Of a stretch of DNA of 64,000 nucleotides, positions 47,998-58,326 are shown piece after piece. Where the stretch lies: positions 62,001-126,000 of the forward strand of contig NZ_SJOH01000002.1 of NCBI RefSeq assembly GCF_004331285.1, read 5' to 3'. This DNA is from Acinetobacter sp. ANC 3781 (GTDB taxonomy: Bacteria; Pseudomonadota; Gammaproteobacteria; Pseudomonadales; Moraxellaceae). The notes under the pieces are model-generated. The model was not told where the DNA came from. It did not search any database and was given only the letters and a program-made list of their open reading frames with translations. Position 1 is the first letter of the stretch. Each line of letters opens with the position of its first letter. Made by a program: the position numbers and the translations under genes.

Positions 47998-48882
47998 ATG
48001 CGCATGACTTTACGCCAGTTGGCTGTTTTTGTAGCAGTCGCCCAAGAAGGCACAGTAACCAAAGCCAGTGATGCCGTAAAACTCACCCAAAGTGCTGCAA
48101 GTATGGCTTTAGCCGATTTGGAAGATGGCTTAGGTGCTCCGCTGTTCGATCGCTTAGGTAAACGTCTACAACTCAATGATTTAGGTCGTTATCTATTGCC
48201 GCAAGCATTAGAAATTTTAGGTCGTTGTGATGCATTCGAGCAGGCAGCCAAAGGTGAGCTACAAAGTATTGACCTACGCTTAGGTGCAACGCTCACGATT
48301 TCGGATTACTTAATGCCCGATTTAATGGCAGATTTCCTTCAAATTCAGCCACAAGCACATTTACAACTTCAAGTCGGCAATACCCGCCAAATGATTGAAG
48401 CTGTGAACCAGTTTCAGCTGGATTTAGCTTTAATTGAAGGCTCATGTCACCTACCGCAGTTGCAATGTATTCATTGGCGTGATGACGAACTTGCAGTGTG
48501 TTGTTCACCAAATCATCCACTGGCGCAGCTTGACCGTGCATTGACTCCTACTGACTTTGAGGCGGCAGGCGTAGAATGGATTTTACGTGAAGAAGGTTCA
48601 GGTACGCGTGAAGTCTTTGATAATGCGATTCTCAAAGATTTACCGGATGCCAATATCCGTCTGACCCTCGGCCATAATGAAGCGATTCTTAAAATTGTAG
48701 CTGGCGGTATTGGAATGTCCTGTATTTCTAAACTCGCGATTGAGCCTTTGCTTGAAAAAGGTAAGCTGGTCATTTTAGAAACTCCGTTCTGGCAACTTAC
48801 CCGTCCATTGTTCATGCTGGTACATCGTCAGAAGTACCAAGGTCCGGGACTAAAAGCCTTTATGAAGTTCTGCGAAAAATAA
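47998..48882 (+). CDS. finR: LysR-type regulator, FinR-like
   Basis: This 294-residue regulator has the LysR winged HTH at residues 1-60 (LAVFVAVAQEGTVTKASDAV) and a substrate-binding domain with EEGSGTREVFD. Location divergent from fpr, as for FinR in Pseudomonas, is the reason for the name; the sequence alone would only say LysR family, CysB-related branch. It probably controls fpr and its own promoter from the shared gap. Confidence 0.75.
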   Translation: MRMTLRQLAVFVAVAQEGTVTKASDAVKLTQSAASMALADLEDGLGAPLFDRLGKRLQLNDLGRYLLPQALEILGRCDAFEQAAKGELQSIDLRLGATLTISDYLMPDLMADFLQIQPQAHLQLQVGNTRQMIEAVNQFQLDLALIEGSCHLPQLQCIHWRDDELAVCCSPNHPLAQLDRALTPTDFEAAGVEWILREEGSGTREVFDNAILKDLPDANIRLTLGHNEAILKIVAGGIGMSCISKLAIEPLLEKGKLVILETPFWQLTRPLFMLVHRQKYQGPGLKAFMKFCEK

Positions 48883-48893
48883 TTTAAAATCAT

Positions 48894-48923
48894 AAAAAAA
48901 GCGCCTAGATGGCGCTTTTTTAT
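48894..48923. terminator. Bidirectional terminator between finR and the cold-shock/Excalibur gene
   Basis: AGCGCC (48900-48905) and GGCGCT form the stem around TAGAT, with an A-run on the left and a T-run on the right. Confidence 0.9.
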
Positions 48924-48935
48924 TGCTATAGATTA

Positions 48936-49661
48936 TTAGTGTCGACCAAATTGATCCTCACAAGGAATACCATCATGATCTCCATCCATTTTGGTATTTG
49001 GGCAATTTTTAATAAAGAAGATTGCTTCTTCATAGGAGCCCATTTGTGAACAATGTATACGCCCATCACATTTAAATTGTGATGTTGTCACAGGAGCTTG
49101 AGTCGGTGCTGCAACATTTATTACTTCGGTTCTCAATGATTGGCTTGATGGGTTATCTAGATGTCTTTTTCCTTGTTCTGAAAGAACTTGATCTGGCAAA
49201 TCACCCAAAGCTTTACGCTGCTGTTCCACAATCTGCGCCTGTTCTTGTATCAACTGTTGGGTTTTCAATTGCTTGGCCTGTTTATAATCTTGATATTTGT
49301 TATAAACCAACACTGCGAGCACAGCGATAATAATCAGCCCAATAATTGTGAAAATGCGCCCTTTACCGCTACGCTCATTAAATCGAGAGGAAACATTGTT
49401 ACTCGTATAAGAGTTTCGTTGGGGCTGCGACTCTAAAGCTGCTGTGTTCTGCTTTAAATCCAAGCGAACAATCTGATCGGCTTTGAATTTGCCATTATCT
49501 TCGACAATTCGAAACTTCAAGTTTTCCCCTATTTTAGGTTCGACACTTTTATTGGGAAAATCCTTGATATGAAAAAAAAGATCTTTCGACTCCCCGTCCA
49601 TGCTAATAAATCCAAAGCCACGCTCTACGATATAGCTTTTAACTTTCCCCTCAACAAACAT
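48936..49661 (-). CDS. Cold-shock domain/TM/Excalibur fusion protein
   Basis: This 241-residue protein has three parts. Residues 1-65 form a cold-shock domain with the RNA-binding motif GFGFISMDG and LFFHIKDF. A TM helix lies at about 99-118 (FTIIGLIIIAVLAVLVY), then a Gln-rich coiled coil. The end (about 197-238) is an Excalibur domain with four cysteines and the DxDxDG-type loop DGDHDGIPCED. The cold-shock part would be cytoplasmic and the calcium-binding part periplasmic. CSD-DUF1294-type membrane fusions are known, but this arrangement is uncommon. Confidence 0.8.
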   Translation of the reverse strand: MFVEGKVKSYIVERGFGFISMDGESKDLFFHIKDFPNKSVEPKIGENLKFRIVEDNGKFKADQIVRLDLKQNTAALESQPQRNSYTSNNVSSRFNERSGKGRIFTIIGLIIIAVLAVLVYNKYQDYKQAKQLKTQQLIQEQAQIVEQQRKALGDLPDQVLSEQGKRHLDNPSSQSLRTEVINVAAPTQAPVTTSQFKCDGRIHCSQMGSYEEAIFFIKNCPNTKMDGDHDGIPCEDQFGRH

Positions 49662-49706
49662 AAGTCGCTCTTATTGTTTAAATCTTATGCCGGGAATTGT
49701 AATAAA

Positions 49707-49730
49707 AAAAGCACCTTAATGGCGCTTTTT
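49707..49730 (-). terminator. Terminator after the cold-shock gene
   Basis: On the minus strand GCGCC-ATTAA-GGTGC forms a stem with one G-U pair, followed by seven T. Confidence 0.8.
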
Positions 49731-49784
49731 AATGAGTATTTTAATCATCTAAATAAAATACTTAGATGACGAAAATTTATTCAA

Positions 49785-50081
49785 TCAACGTTTGAAGTTT
49801 GATAACAACACTGTTGAAATGGCTTCATTGTGTTCCAATATTTTTTTCTGTTTGGTTTTAGCTGGATTTGGATCAACACGCTCAATACGTGTTGCTTTCA
49901 GCTTCTCGCCATTTTCTTCAAGCACAAATTTTACTTTTTCATTGCGTTTTGGCTCAACCTCTGTGGCTGTGGCAAAATCTGAGATATGGAAAAATATATC
50001 TTCGCCTGCCATTGAAATAAAACCGAATCCTTTTTCAGGATTGTATTTGAGTACTTTGCCGAATCTATATTCTAATTTCAT
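49785..50081 (-). CDS. Cold-shock domain protein
   Basis: This 98-residue protein is a cold-shock domain (residues 1-70) with the RNP1 motif KGFGFISM and RNP2-like IFFHISDF, followed by a short lysine-rich tail. Its CSD resembles the N-terminal domain of the neighbouring fusion gene, so the two may have arisen by duplication. It would bind single-stranded RNA or DNA. It differs from classical 70-residue CspA proteins by the tail. Confidence 0.85.
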   Translation of the reverse strand: MKLEYRFGKVLKYNPEKGFGFISMAGEDIFFHISDFATATEVEPKRNEKVKFVLEENGEKLKATRIERVDPNPAKTKQKKILEHNEAISTVLLSNFKR

Positions 50082-50120
50082 GAACTTTACTCTAATCTGT
50101 AAACGCTATTAGCACAGTAT

Positions 50121-50145
50121 ATAAAAAAGAGGCTTTAAAAGCCTC
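50121..50145 (-). terminator. Terminator after upp
   Basis: GAGGCTTT (50129-50136) pairs with AAAGCCTC (50138-50145), then a T-run on the minus strand. Confidence 0.85.
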
Positions 50146-50166
50146 CTTTCTGATCAAATTGAAAAA

Positions 50167-50802
50167 TTAGTCTTTTTGAACTGAACCAAAAATTTTATCA
50201 CCCGCATCGCCAAGACCCGGAACGATATAACCATTTTCATTTAAACCATCATCAATCGAAGCAGTAAAAATAATCACATCAGGATGAGCCGCTTCAACAC
50301 GTTTAATCCCTTCAGGGGCAGCAACCAGAACCATGACACGGATATCTTTACAGCCACTTGCTTTCAATACATCAATCGCTGCAACAAGTGATGAACCTGT
50401 CGCTAACATTGGATCGATAATCATCGCAAGACGGTTTTGAACGTCGGGTACTAATTTTTTATAGTAAGTACGTGCTTCTAAAGTTTTTTCATCACGCTCT
50501 AAACCCAGAACCGATACCTTTGCACTTGGAATAAGATTTAGGAAACCATCCAACATGCCAATGCCGGCACGTAAAATTGGCACAACGGTAATTTTTTTAC
50601 CGACAATGCGATCTACAGTCACCTTGCCATTCCAGCCATCAATTTCGTGATCACATACCGGTAAATCTTTGGTTGCTTCATAAGTTAGCAGCATGGTGAC
50701 TTCTTGTGCTAACTCACGGAAGTTTTTTGTACTAATGTCCGCACGGCGTAGCAAACCAAGTTTATGTCGAATGAGTGGATGACGGATTTCATGAATAGCC
50801 AC
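50167..50802 (-). CDS. upp: Uracil phosphoribosyltransferase
   Basis: This 211-residue enzyme makes UMP from uracil and PRPP in pyrimidine salvage. The PRPP-binding motif [17 protein letters not shown] is at about 127-143 and the uracil-binding C-terminal [16 protein letters not shown] is complete. The length is the family norm. It stands alone between two terminators. Confidence 0.97.
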   Translation of the reverse strand: MAIHEIRHPLIRHKLGLLRRADISTKNFRELAQEVTMLLTYEATKDLPVCDHEIDGWNGKVTVDRIVGKKITVVPILRAGIGMLDGFLNLIPSAKVSVLGLERDEKTLEARTYYKKLVPDVQNRLAMIIDPMLATGSSLVAAIDVLKASGCKDIRVMVLVAAPEGIKRVEAAHPDVIIFTASIDDGLNENGYIVPGLGDAGDKIFGSVQKD

Positions 50803-50870
50803 AGGAGAACACCTAAAAGATGAGATAAAATTACTCCCATTATAAATGTTTTTTATACTTCTTATAAACC

Positions 50871-50900
50871 AAAAAGCCCCCTAAGTAAGGAGGCTTTTTG
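50871..50900 (-). terminator. Terminator of the nuo operon
   Basis: On the minus strand GCCTCCTTACTTAGGGGGC forms a stem around ACTTA, followed by five T. It lies 25 bp beyond the nuoN stop and can also block plus-strand transcription. Confidence 0.85.
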
Positions 50901-50924
50901 CTTAAAACTAATCGTTTTTTTAGA

Positions 50925-52418
50925 TTACTGCTGAGAAAGCATGAAATGCAGTGGAGATAAAATCTCTGCTTGAAGCGCCATCTTAATGATCGGGTCTGGA
51001 TAGACACCAATCATCAATACCGCTAATGCCGCAGCAAGTACCATAAGACCACCGACTTTTTGACCCCAATGTTTATCAGCATCAATACGTGGGGTATCTG
51101 GAGGTGTCATGTACATCACCACCATCACACGGAGGTAGTAATACAAACCGATACCCGAACCCACGATAATCATTGCAGCAAGGAACCAATGTTGCGTAGT
51201 TACCGCAGCCATCACCACCAAGAACTTACCAATGAAGCCTGCAGTTAACGGAATACCGGCAAGAGACAACATCATTACAGTTAAAGTTGCTGTCAGTACT
51301 GGACGACGCCAGAACAAACCACGGTAATCCGCCAAACTTTCTGCTTCATTGTCGTTGTTGTACGGGCTCGACATTAACGCGACTACACCGAACGCACCAA
51401 TTGTGGTTAACACATAAGTGATCACGTAAACCGTTACGTTACCCAGGCTTGCATAAGTCATGCTGATTAAACCAATCAGCAAATAACCAAAGTGGGCAAT
51501 TGAAGAGTAACCCAGGATACGTTTCAAGTTGACTTGACGTACCGCAAGGAAGTTACCCACCAAGATTGAAAGCACCGCAACAATCGTGATGATGGTTACG
51601 ATAGAGTCAATCAGGATTGCACCTGAAGTCAGCAAATAACGTACAAACAAACCAATGGTTGCAACTTTTGCAACAGTCGCAAGGAAGGTTGCGATTGGCG
51701 CTGGCGCACCTGCATAAACGTCTGGTGTCCATTTGTGGAACGGAGCAAGAGATAATTTAAATGCAACGGCACAGATAATTAGGCCTAGACCTAAAATCAC
51801 CATCGGTTGCTGGATTGCTTGCATTAATGCTTGCACATTGTCATAGAACGACAATGAACCGGTATACGCGTAGATATAAGCCATACCCATCAACAACATT
51901 GCAGACGCAGTTGCTGAAAGAACCAGATATTTAATACCCGCTTCTAAAGAGCGTGAACGTTGATGCGTATATGCCAACAGACCGTATACAGGAATCGACA
52001 TCAACTCAAGGCTGATGAAGAAAGATGCATAATGCGAGCTTGCCACCATGAGCATTGCACCCGCGACCGAGCACAACATCAAGATATACAGTTCTTCACG
52101 GTTATCTTTGTAGTTTTCAATATAAGCGTGAGACAAGGTACAGCAAGCAAGAGCTGCAATAATAATCACCAATTGATAAAGCATGCTAAATGGATCAACC
52201 ATAAACATGCCCATCACGTTCGAAGGTGCAAAAGCACCACCGAACATAGCGAATAGAATATATAGCCCAGCAAGGTTTAGGCCCACTACAGATGCTGTTG
52301 CAATTAAATTATGGTTACGTTTAATTGCAACAAGAAGCATCACAACGATCGCAGTTAAAGCCACGATCATCACAGGAGCTAATGGCATGAGCTCAGAAAA
52401 TGACATTGTGAAGTTCAT
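50925..52418 (-). CDS. nuoN: NADH-quinone oxidoreductase subunit N
   Basis: This 497-residue antiporter-like membrane subunit belongs to the proton-pumping arm of complex I. The conserved helix-break lysine and proline region is seen in KLSLAPFHKWTPDVYAGAP, and the CGYS-like motif is LGYSSIAHFGYLLIG. It is the last gene of the nuo operon and starts 3 bp after nuoM. Confidence 0.97.
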   Translation of the reverse strand: MNFTMSFSELMPLAPVMIVALTAIVVMLLVAIKRNHNLIATASVVGLNLAGLYILFAMFGGAFAPSNVMGMFMVDPFSMLYQLVIIIAALACCTLSHAYIENYKDNREELYILMLCSVAGAMLMVASSHYASFFISLELMSIPVYGLLAYTHQRSRSLEAGIKYLVLSATASAMLLMGMAYIYAYTGSLSFYDNVQALMQAIQQPMVILGLGLIICAVAFKLSLAPFHKWTPDVYAGAPAPIATFLATVAKVATIGLFVRYLLTSGAILIDSIVTIITIVAVLSILVGNFLAVRQVNLKRILGYSSIAHFGYLLIGLISMTYASLGNVTVYVITYVLTTIGAFGVVALMSSPYNNDNEAESLADYRGLFWRRPVLTATLTVMMLSLAGIPLTAGFIGKFLVVMAAVTTQHWFLAAMIIVGSGIGLYYYLRVMVVMYMTPPDTPRIDADKHWGQKVGGLMVLAAALAVLMIGVYPDPIIKMALQAEILSPLHFMLSQQ

Positions 52419-52421
52419 GGC

Positions 52422-54032
52422 TTATTGGATCTCCACATTTTGTTGAGATACGACCTGTTGAGTCGCATCGACAACGTCTTGAACTGGAATATAGCTGTTT
52501 GCTAACCACGCCATACTTGAATTTGAAATATCAAGGAAGCTTTGTGGGTAGATACCAAGCCATAGTAGAGCAACGGCACAAATCAACAGAATAACAATCT
52601 CACGCGCATTTAAGTCTTTCAGCGGATTAGTATAATGTTGTTTTTGCTCTTCGTTTGGTGTACCAAACATTGCTTTGTGGATAAGGATTAAGCCATAAAG
52701 ACCTGCCAGTACCAAGCTGATTGCTGCCAAAATGGTAAAGGTTGGGAATTTCTCGAATGAACCCATCAAAATCAGGAATTCACCAATGAAGTTACCTAAA
52801 CCTGGAATACCCACAAGGGCTGCAACAAAGAACATCAAGAAAAATGGCAGGTATTGGAACTGACCACGAATACCGCCCATTTTACGCAAGTCACGGGTAT
52901 GTAAACGCTCATACACCTGACCACACATAATGAACAATGCAGCAGATGAAATACCATGTGCCAGCATCATGATCATTAAGCCTTGGAACGTTAAGATATT
53001 ACCTGCGTAAAGTGCAAGTAACACAAAGCCCATGTGCGAAATAGAGGTGTAAGCAAGCAGACGTTTCATATCGGTTTGCTGGAAAGCACACCAAGCGCCG
53101 TAGAACACACCAATTAAACCAAAAATGATCGCGATGTCTGCAAACTGTGCAGAAGCCGCCGGGAAGAATGGAATAACGAAACGAAGTAGACCGTATGCAG
53201 CTGTCTTAATCAAGATACCCGCCAAATCGACAGAACCTGCTGTCGGAGCTTGGGCGTGCGCATCTGGTAACCAGCCATGCAATGGGAATACTGGAAGTTT
53301 TACAGCGAAACCAATGAACATACAAAGCATCAAGGCATAAGCCACTGATGGTAACTGTGCATCAAGCGTATTCGCCACACCTAGCAAGTAGTTGTAATCA
53401 AATCCGATCATGCCTGTCATCATGTAACCATAAACCACAAGGCCTAGGATACCGATGAGCATGATCAAACCTGCTACCTGGGTATAGATGAAGAACTTGG
53501 TCGCTGCATAGACACGCGACTTGTTGTCCGCGCCTTTATGACCCCATAACGCAATCAGGAAGTAGATTGGTACAAGCATCATCTCCCAGAAGAAGAAGAA
53601 CAGGAACAGGTCAATCGCGATGAATACACCGATAACCCCACCCAAAGACCATAAAAGGTTTAAGTGGAAGAAGCCAACGTTCTTTTGAATCTCACCCCAT
53701 GAACAGCCAACTGCAAGTACACCCAGTAATGCAGTTAAGCCCACCATAAGAAGTGAAAGACCATCCACTGCGAGGTGAATGTTAATGCCGAGTGTTTGAA
53801 TCCAAGGCAGCATGAATTCGGCAGACCAAGTCGGAACTTTAGCGCCTAATTCATAGTTGAAAGTACCTGATTGCCAAAGTGCAACGGTTAAGCCCAAAGT
53901 AATGAGCATACCGAACAAGGCAATATAACGTGGCATTCTGTCGTCGAACTTGTCGACGAGCCAACAAATAAAACCTGCAATGAACGGTACCAAAATCAGC
54001 GCGGGTAAAATCCAGTTGTTTGTGATTTCCAT
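52422..54032 (-). CDS. nuoM: NADH-quinone oxidoreductase subunit M
   Basis: This 536-residue subunit is one of three Mrp antiporter-like proton channels. VKLPVFPLHGWLPDAHAQAP with its channel lysine and LLAYTSISHMGFVLLA are the family motifs, and the TM5 Glu is in FFFFWEMMLVPIYF. The gene starts 1 bp after nuoL, so translation is coupled. Confidence 0.97.
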   Translation of the reverse strand: MEITNNWILPALILVPFIAGFICWLVDKFDDRMPRYIALFGMLITLGLTVALWQSGTFNYELGAKVPTWSAEFMLPWIQTLGINIHLAVDGLSLLMVGLTALLGVLAVGCSWGEIQKNVGFFHLNLLWSLGGVIGVFIAIDLFLFFFFWEMMLVPIYFLIALWGHKGADNKSRVYAATKFFIYTQVAGLIMLIGILGLVVYGYMMTGMIGFDYNYLLGVANTLDAQLPSVAYALMLCMFIGFAVKLPVFPLHGWLPDAHAQAPTAGSVDLAGILIKTAAYGLLRFVIPFFPAASAQFADIAIIFGLIGVFYGAWCAFQQTDMKRLLAYTSISHMGFVLLALYAGNILTFQGLMIMMLAHGISSAALFIMCGQVYERLHTRDLRKMGGIRGQFQYLPFFLMFFVAALVGIPGLGNFIGEFLILMGSFEKFPTFTILAAISLVLAGLYGLILIHKAMFGTPNEEQKQHYTNPLKDLNAREIVILLICAVALLWLGIYPQSFLDISNSSMAWLANSYIPVQDVVDATQQVVSQQNVEIQ

Positions 54033-54033
54033 C

Positions 54034-55923
54034 TTATTTCCCCACTACCTGAATCACGATCAAGATCATCAGTAACACCACTACACCGAGTGACATACTT
54101 GATGCGTATTCACGTAATGAACCTGTTTGACGTGAGCTGGTGAAGCTATGGCCACCTTTAACAATCGCAGGAAGCACTAACCACAAACCATCAATTGGAT
54201 CACGACCTAAAATTTTCGCAATCAGCAAATATGGTTTCACAAATACGATGTTATACAACGCATCAAAACCAAGTGCATTTCGACAAATATTGACCAGACC
54301 GGCACCAAATGAAGTTTCAGCAAAAGCTTTAACAGCCTTGTAAGCAAAGGCAAATAAGATCACGCCCACTACAAGACCGGCAAGGGCAATACCGACTGCA
54401 GTATATTCGGCACCGTGTACACCCGCTTCAAGTGCTTCAGGAATAATAAACGCCGGAATCTTCGCAGAGTTTAAAACTGCTTCTACTGGTGCTTTTAAGA
54501 AGTAAGCCAGACCGGTTGAAAGTACCGCCAAGATACCCAACGGAGCCCAATAAGTCGCACCCTTGATTTCGTGATACGGCGTATTTTCTTTACCAAAGAA
54601 TACAACCCAGATTAAACGGAATGTATAAATAGACGTTAAGAATGCACCAGCAACACCCACCCAATACAGGCTGTTATAAACTGCAACACTTTGTCCCTGC
54701 GCCCAAACTGCACCAAGGATGGCATCTTTCGAGAAGAAACCAATAGTTAAGAATGGAATGGCTGCCAAGGCACCGCCACCAATGGCGAAGCAGGCAAACA
54801 GGAATTTATTGTGTTTGAACAAGCCACCCATTTTGAAGATGTTTTGTTCGTGATGGTAAGCCAGAATCACCGCACCAGATGACAAGAATAATAATGCCTT
54901 GAAGAATGCGTGTGAAAGCATATGGAATAAACCGGCTTGATACGCTTCAGCACCGACTGCCATAAACATATAACCGAGCTGACTCATGGTTGAGTAAGCC
55001 AAAATACGTTTAATATCGGTTTGAACCAATGCAGCAAAACCAGCCACAATCAATGTGACCGCACCCGTGATCGAGATGAACATCATCACTTCAGGGGTCA
55101 TTTCAAACACAGAGAACATACGGCAGCACAGGTAAATACCTGCAGTTACCATTGTTGCAGCATGGATTAATGCAGAAACAGGTGTAGGACCTGCCATCGC
55201 ATCGGCGAGCCATGTTTGTAATGGAATTTGAGCAGATTTACCGGCAGCACCCAAGAACAACATTAAAGATGTCCAGATCGCAAGTGAATGGTCACCCGCT
55301 AAAACTTGAGGTGCATTGGCAACGATTGTTCCAATATGCAAAGTACCAAATTGTTGATAGAGCAAGAACAATGCGATCAGCAAGAATACGTCACCAATAC
55401 GGGTTACGGTAAATGCTTTAATTGCTGCATAACCATTTTCAGGTTTTTGGTAGTAGTAACCAATCAGCAAGTATGAACATAGACCTACGCCTTCCCACCC
55501 CAAGAACAATAACGCCAGGTTATCGCCCAATACGAGAAGCAACATGCTCGCTACGAACAGGTTGAAGTAAGAGAAGAAACGCGCGAAGTCTTCATCACCA
55601 CGCATGTACCATGATGCAAAGATGTGGATTAAGAAACCGACACCCGTCACCATACCCATCATCAGTAATGACAGACCGTCTAGATGCAGACTCATGCCCG
55701 GCGCTAAACCACCGACGTTGAACCAGGTCCAAAGATGTTGAACCTGAGTAACCGAGCCATTCGCGACAAAGCCCATACCAGCGATCAAAGCAAATAAAGC
55801 AGACAGGCCAACTGACCCTACCCCAATAATTGCAGCTACATTTTCAGGAAGCTTGTTACGCCCTGCCGCTAAAAGGACAAAACCAATGAGCGGAAATAAT
55901 ACTGTTAAATATAAATAACTCAT
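54034..55923 (-). CDS. nuoL: NADH-quinone oxidoreductase subunit L
   Basis: This 629-residue subunit is the distal proton pump of complex I with the long lateral amphipathic helix at the C-terminus. [20 protein letters not shown] and [15 protein letters not shown] are hallmark motifs. Its start overlaps the nuoK stop by 4 bp. Confidence 0.97.
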   Translation of the reverse strand: MSYLYLTVLFPLIGFVLLAAGRNKLPENVAAIIGVGSVGLSALFALIAGMGFVANGSVTQVQHLWTWFNVGGLAPGMSLHLDGLSLLMMGMVTGVGFLIHIFASWYMRGDEDFARFFSYFNLFVASMLLLVLGDNLALLFLGWEGVGLCSYLLIGYYYQKPENGYAAIKAFTVTRIGDVFLLIALFLLYQQFGTLHIGTIVANAPQVLAGDHSLAIWTSLMLFLGAAGKSAQIPLQTWLADAMAGPTPVSALIHAATMVTAGIYLCCRMFSVFEMTPEVMMFISITGAVTLIVAGFAALVQTDIKRILAYSTMSQLGYMFMAVGAEAYQAGLFHMLSHAFFKALLFLSSGAVILAYHHEQNIFKMGGLFKHNKFLFACFAIGGGALAAIPFLTIGFFSKDAILGAVWAQGQSVAVYNSLYWVGVAGAFLTSIYTFRLIWVVFFGKENTPYHEIKGATYWAPLGILAVLSTGLAYFLKAPVEAVLNSAKIPAFIIPEALEAGVHGAEYTAVGIALAGLVVGVILFAFAYKAVKAFAETSFGAGLVNICRNALGFDALYNIVFVKPYLLIAKILGRDPIDGLWLVLPAIVKGGHSFTSSRQTGSLREYASSMSLGVVVLLMILIVIQVVGK

Positions 55924-56228
55924 CCGCGCATCTCACTAGCAGCATCCACATCCAAATGATGGAAGCGATGATAGAACTGAAGGACGATCGCAAGACCAAT
56001 ACATGCCTCTGCAGCAGCAAGGGTTAAAATCAGGATGAACATGATCTGTCCATCTGGCTGTAACCATGCGCTACCCGCTAAAACAAACGCAAGTGCAGCT
56101 GCGTTCATCATCACTTCAAGGCTCATTAACATAAATAATAGGTTGCGTCGCACCATTACACCGTAGAAACCGAGTGCAAAAAGAATGGTTGCAACGATCA
56201 AACCATGTTCTAAAGGGATGTTGCCCAT
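55920..56228 (-). CDS. nuoK: NADH-quinone oxidoreductase subunit K
   Basis: This 102-residue three-TM subunit has the two conserved membrane glutamates in [14 protein letters not shown] (TM2) and [13 protein letters not shown] (TM3), both needed for coupling. It overlaps nuoJ by 1 bp and nuoL by 4 bp. Confidence 0.97.
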   Translation of the reverse strand: MGNIPLEHGLIVATILFALGFYGVMVRRNLLFMLMSLEVMMNAAALAFVLAGSAWLQPDGQIMFILILTLAAAEACIGLAIVLQFYHRFHHLDVDAASEMRG

Positions 56229-56749
56229 TATTCTTTTTCCTTTTCCGCACTTGGTTCACGTTTACCTAAATGGAATGCTGCAACCAGGGCTGCAAGCAAT
56301 AACATCGCGGCAACTTCTACCAGTAGTAAGTAGTGAGTAAAGAGCGCTGCGCCGACAACTTTCGGTCCAATCACCTGTGTGCCCATCACAGGACCAGCAG
56401 TGGTGTAATCGGAGCCAAGCATCCAGACAAGCACAAGGCCCATCAGGAAACTCATCATTGCAGGATATGCCCATGCAGATGAAGTGAGCCACTTACGTTC
56501 CTGATCAACCGTATGTTGACCCAGATTCAGCATCATCACCACAAACACGAACAACACCATGATCGCGCCTGCATAAACAATAATTTCAAGCGCACCAGCA
56601 AATGGTGCACCCACAATCATGAATATTCCTGCCACAGCAAGCAATGACACGATCAAGCTCAGCAATGCATGTACAGGATTCGCGTTGGTCACAACACGAA
56701 TCGTAGAGACAATGGCCACGAGTGCCATCAAATAAAATGGCCACATCAT
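56228..56749 (-). CDS. nuoJ: NADH-quinone oxidoreductase subunit J
   Basis: This 173-residue five-TM subunit has the TM3 motif [20 protein letters not shown] that contains the pi-bulge tyrosine. It overlaps nuoI by 4 bp. The charged C-terminus ([11 protein letters not shown]) is cytoplasmic. Confidence 0.96.
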   Translation of the reverse strand: MMWPFYLMALVAIVSTIRVVTNANPVHALLSLIVSLLAVAGIFMIVGAPFAGALEIIVYAGAIMVLFVFVVMMLNLGQHTVDQERKWLTSSAWAYPAMMSFLMGLVLVWMLGSDYTTAGPVMGTQVIGPKVVGAALFTHYLLLVEVAAMLLLAALVAAFHLGKREPSAEKEKE

Positions 56750-57288
56750 GGTAATAAGCTCCGTACGTCAACAGGCGCGCTTTCGCGTTGTGCTTGACCT
56801 TTATCTTTACCTGCTACAGCCATACCGGCTACGCGGTAGAAGTTATAGTCAGGATATTTACCCGGACCTGAAATGAGCAAGTTTTCTTTCTCATAAACCA
56901 AGTCTTGACGAACGTATTCGCCTAATTCGAAATCCGGTGTCATCTGAATTGCAGTCGTTGGACATGCTTCTTCACACATACCGCAGAAAATACAACGAGA
57001 GAAGTTGATACGGAAAAATTCCGGATACCAACGACCATCTTCTTTTTCTGCTTTTTGTAGTGAAATACAGCCCACCGGGCAAGCAACCGCACATAAGTTA
57101 CATGCAACACAGCGCTCTTCGCCATCTGGGTCACGTGTCAATACAATACGACCACGGAAACGCGGCGGAACAATTTGTTCACCTGGTACTTCTGGATATA
57201 AAATGGTGTCACGTTTACGTGTCACGTGGCTAAATACCATCCACAATGAACGTACGATTGACCCGAATCCAGCTAGAATTTTATACAT
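56746..57288 (-). CDS. nuoI: NADH-quinone oxidoreductase subunit I (2 x 4Fe-4S)
   Basis: This 180-residue ferredoxin-like subunit binds clusters N6a and N6b through [15 protein letters not shown] and [15 protein letters not shown]. It hands electrons to N2 in NuoB. It starts 18 bp after nuoH. Confidence 0.97.
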   Translation of the reverse strand: MYKILAGFGSIVRSLWMVFSHVTRKRDTILYPEVPGEQIVPPRFRGRIVLTRDPDGEERCVACNLCAVACPVGCISLQKAEKEDGRWYPEFFRINFSRCIFCGMCEEACPTTAIQMTPDFELGEYVRQDLVYEKENLLISGPGKYPDYNFYRVAGMAVAGKDKGQAQRESAPVDVRSLLP

Positions 57289-57306
57289 TTTGTACTCCCT
57301 GCTGTC

Positions 57307-58323
57307 CTAGGCCTGATTCATCAGAATCACAGCACCAGTCACCAACAAGTTGACCAACGCCAATGGCAAACAAATCTTCCAACCAAAGTTCATCACCTGG
57401 TCATAACGTGGACGCATTAACGAACCACGAGCCAAAACAAACATCATCACAAAGAATGCTGTTTTAATGATGAACCAGAAAACTGGTGGAATAAATGGAA
57501 TTTCTAAGTTGAATGGCGCAAGCCAGCCACCGAAGAATAAAGTAACGATCAATGCCGAAATAAGAACCACGTTGACATATTCTGCAACGAAGAACATCCC
57601 CCATTTCATGCCGCCGTATTCGACGTGGTAACCTTCTGCCAATTCTTGTTCAGCTTCTGGTTGGTCAAATGGATGACGATGCGTTACTGCCACACCCGCA
57701 ACAATAAAGATCAAGAAACCTAAGAATTGCGGAATAACGAACCACACATCACGTTGTGCTTCAACAATCTCACGCATGTTGAATGAACCCGCAATTGCGA
57801 CTACACCCATCAATGAGATCCCCAAGAACACTTCATAAGAAATGGTTTGAGCTGCTGAACGAAGACCACCCAATAACGCATATTTGTTATTTGAAGCCCA
57901 ACCACCGAACAGTACTGCATAGACTGCAATACCGGCCATTGCCATAAAGAACAATAGCCCGATACTCATGTCAGCAACACCTAGTGTTGGACTAACAGGA
58001 ATTACCATGAACGAAAGTACCGCAGTTGCCATGGCAACTGCTGGTGCTAAACGGAAAGTAAGCTTGTCAGCAAACTTCGGTGTCCAGTCTTCCTTGAACA
58101 TGATTTTCAGCATGTCGGCAACGATCTGGAACATCCCCCCAGGACCAACACGGTTTGGACCGTAACGGTCTTGCCATAATGCCAGTAAACGACGTTCGAT
58201 GAATGACATCAACGCAGCGACAAGCACCACCACGAGCAAGATCACAATCGCTTGAACCACTGAATAAGCGATTGGCCAGTTCTCAGCCCAAAGCGGTGTT
58301 TGACGTATAATTTCTTGATTCAT
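57307..58323 (-). CDS. nuoH: NADH-quinone oxidoreductase subunit H
   Basis: This 338-residue eight-TM subunit forms the quinone site and links the two arms. [18 protein letters not shown] and [21 protein letters not shown] are the conserved cytoplasmic loops. It starts 3 bp after nuoG. Confidence 0.97.
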   Translation of the reverse strand: MNQEIIRQTPLWAENWPIAYSVVQAIVILLVVVLVAALMSFIERRLLALWQDRYGPNRVGPGGMFQIVADMLKIMFKEDWTPKFADKLTFRLAPAVAMATAVLSFMVIPVSPTLGVADMSIGLLFFMAMAGIAVYAVLFGGWASNNKYALLGGLRSAAQTISYEVFLGISLMGVVAIAGSFNMREIVEAQRDVWFVIPQFLGFLIFIVAGVAVTHRHPFDQPEAEQELAEGYHVEYGGMKWGMFFVAEYVNVVLISALIVTLFFGGWLAPFNLEIPFIPPVFWFIIKTAFFVMMFVLARGSLMRPRYDQVMNFGWKICLPLALVNLLVTGAVILMNQA

Positions 58324-58326
58324 GAA

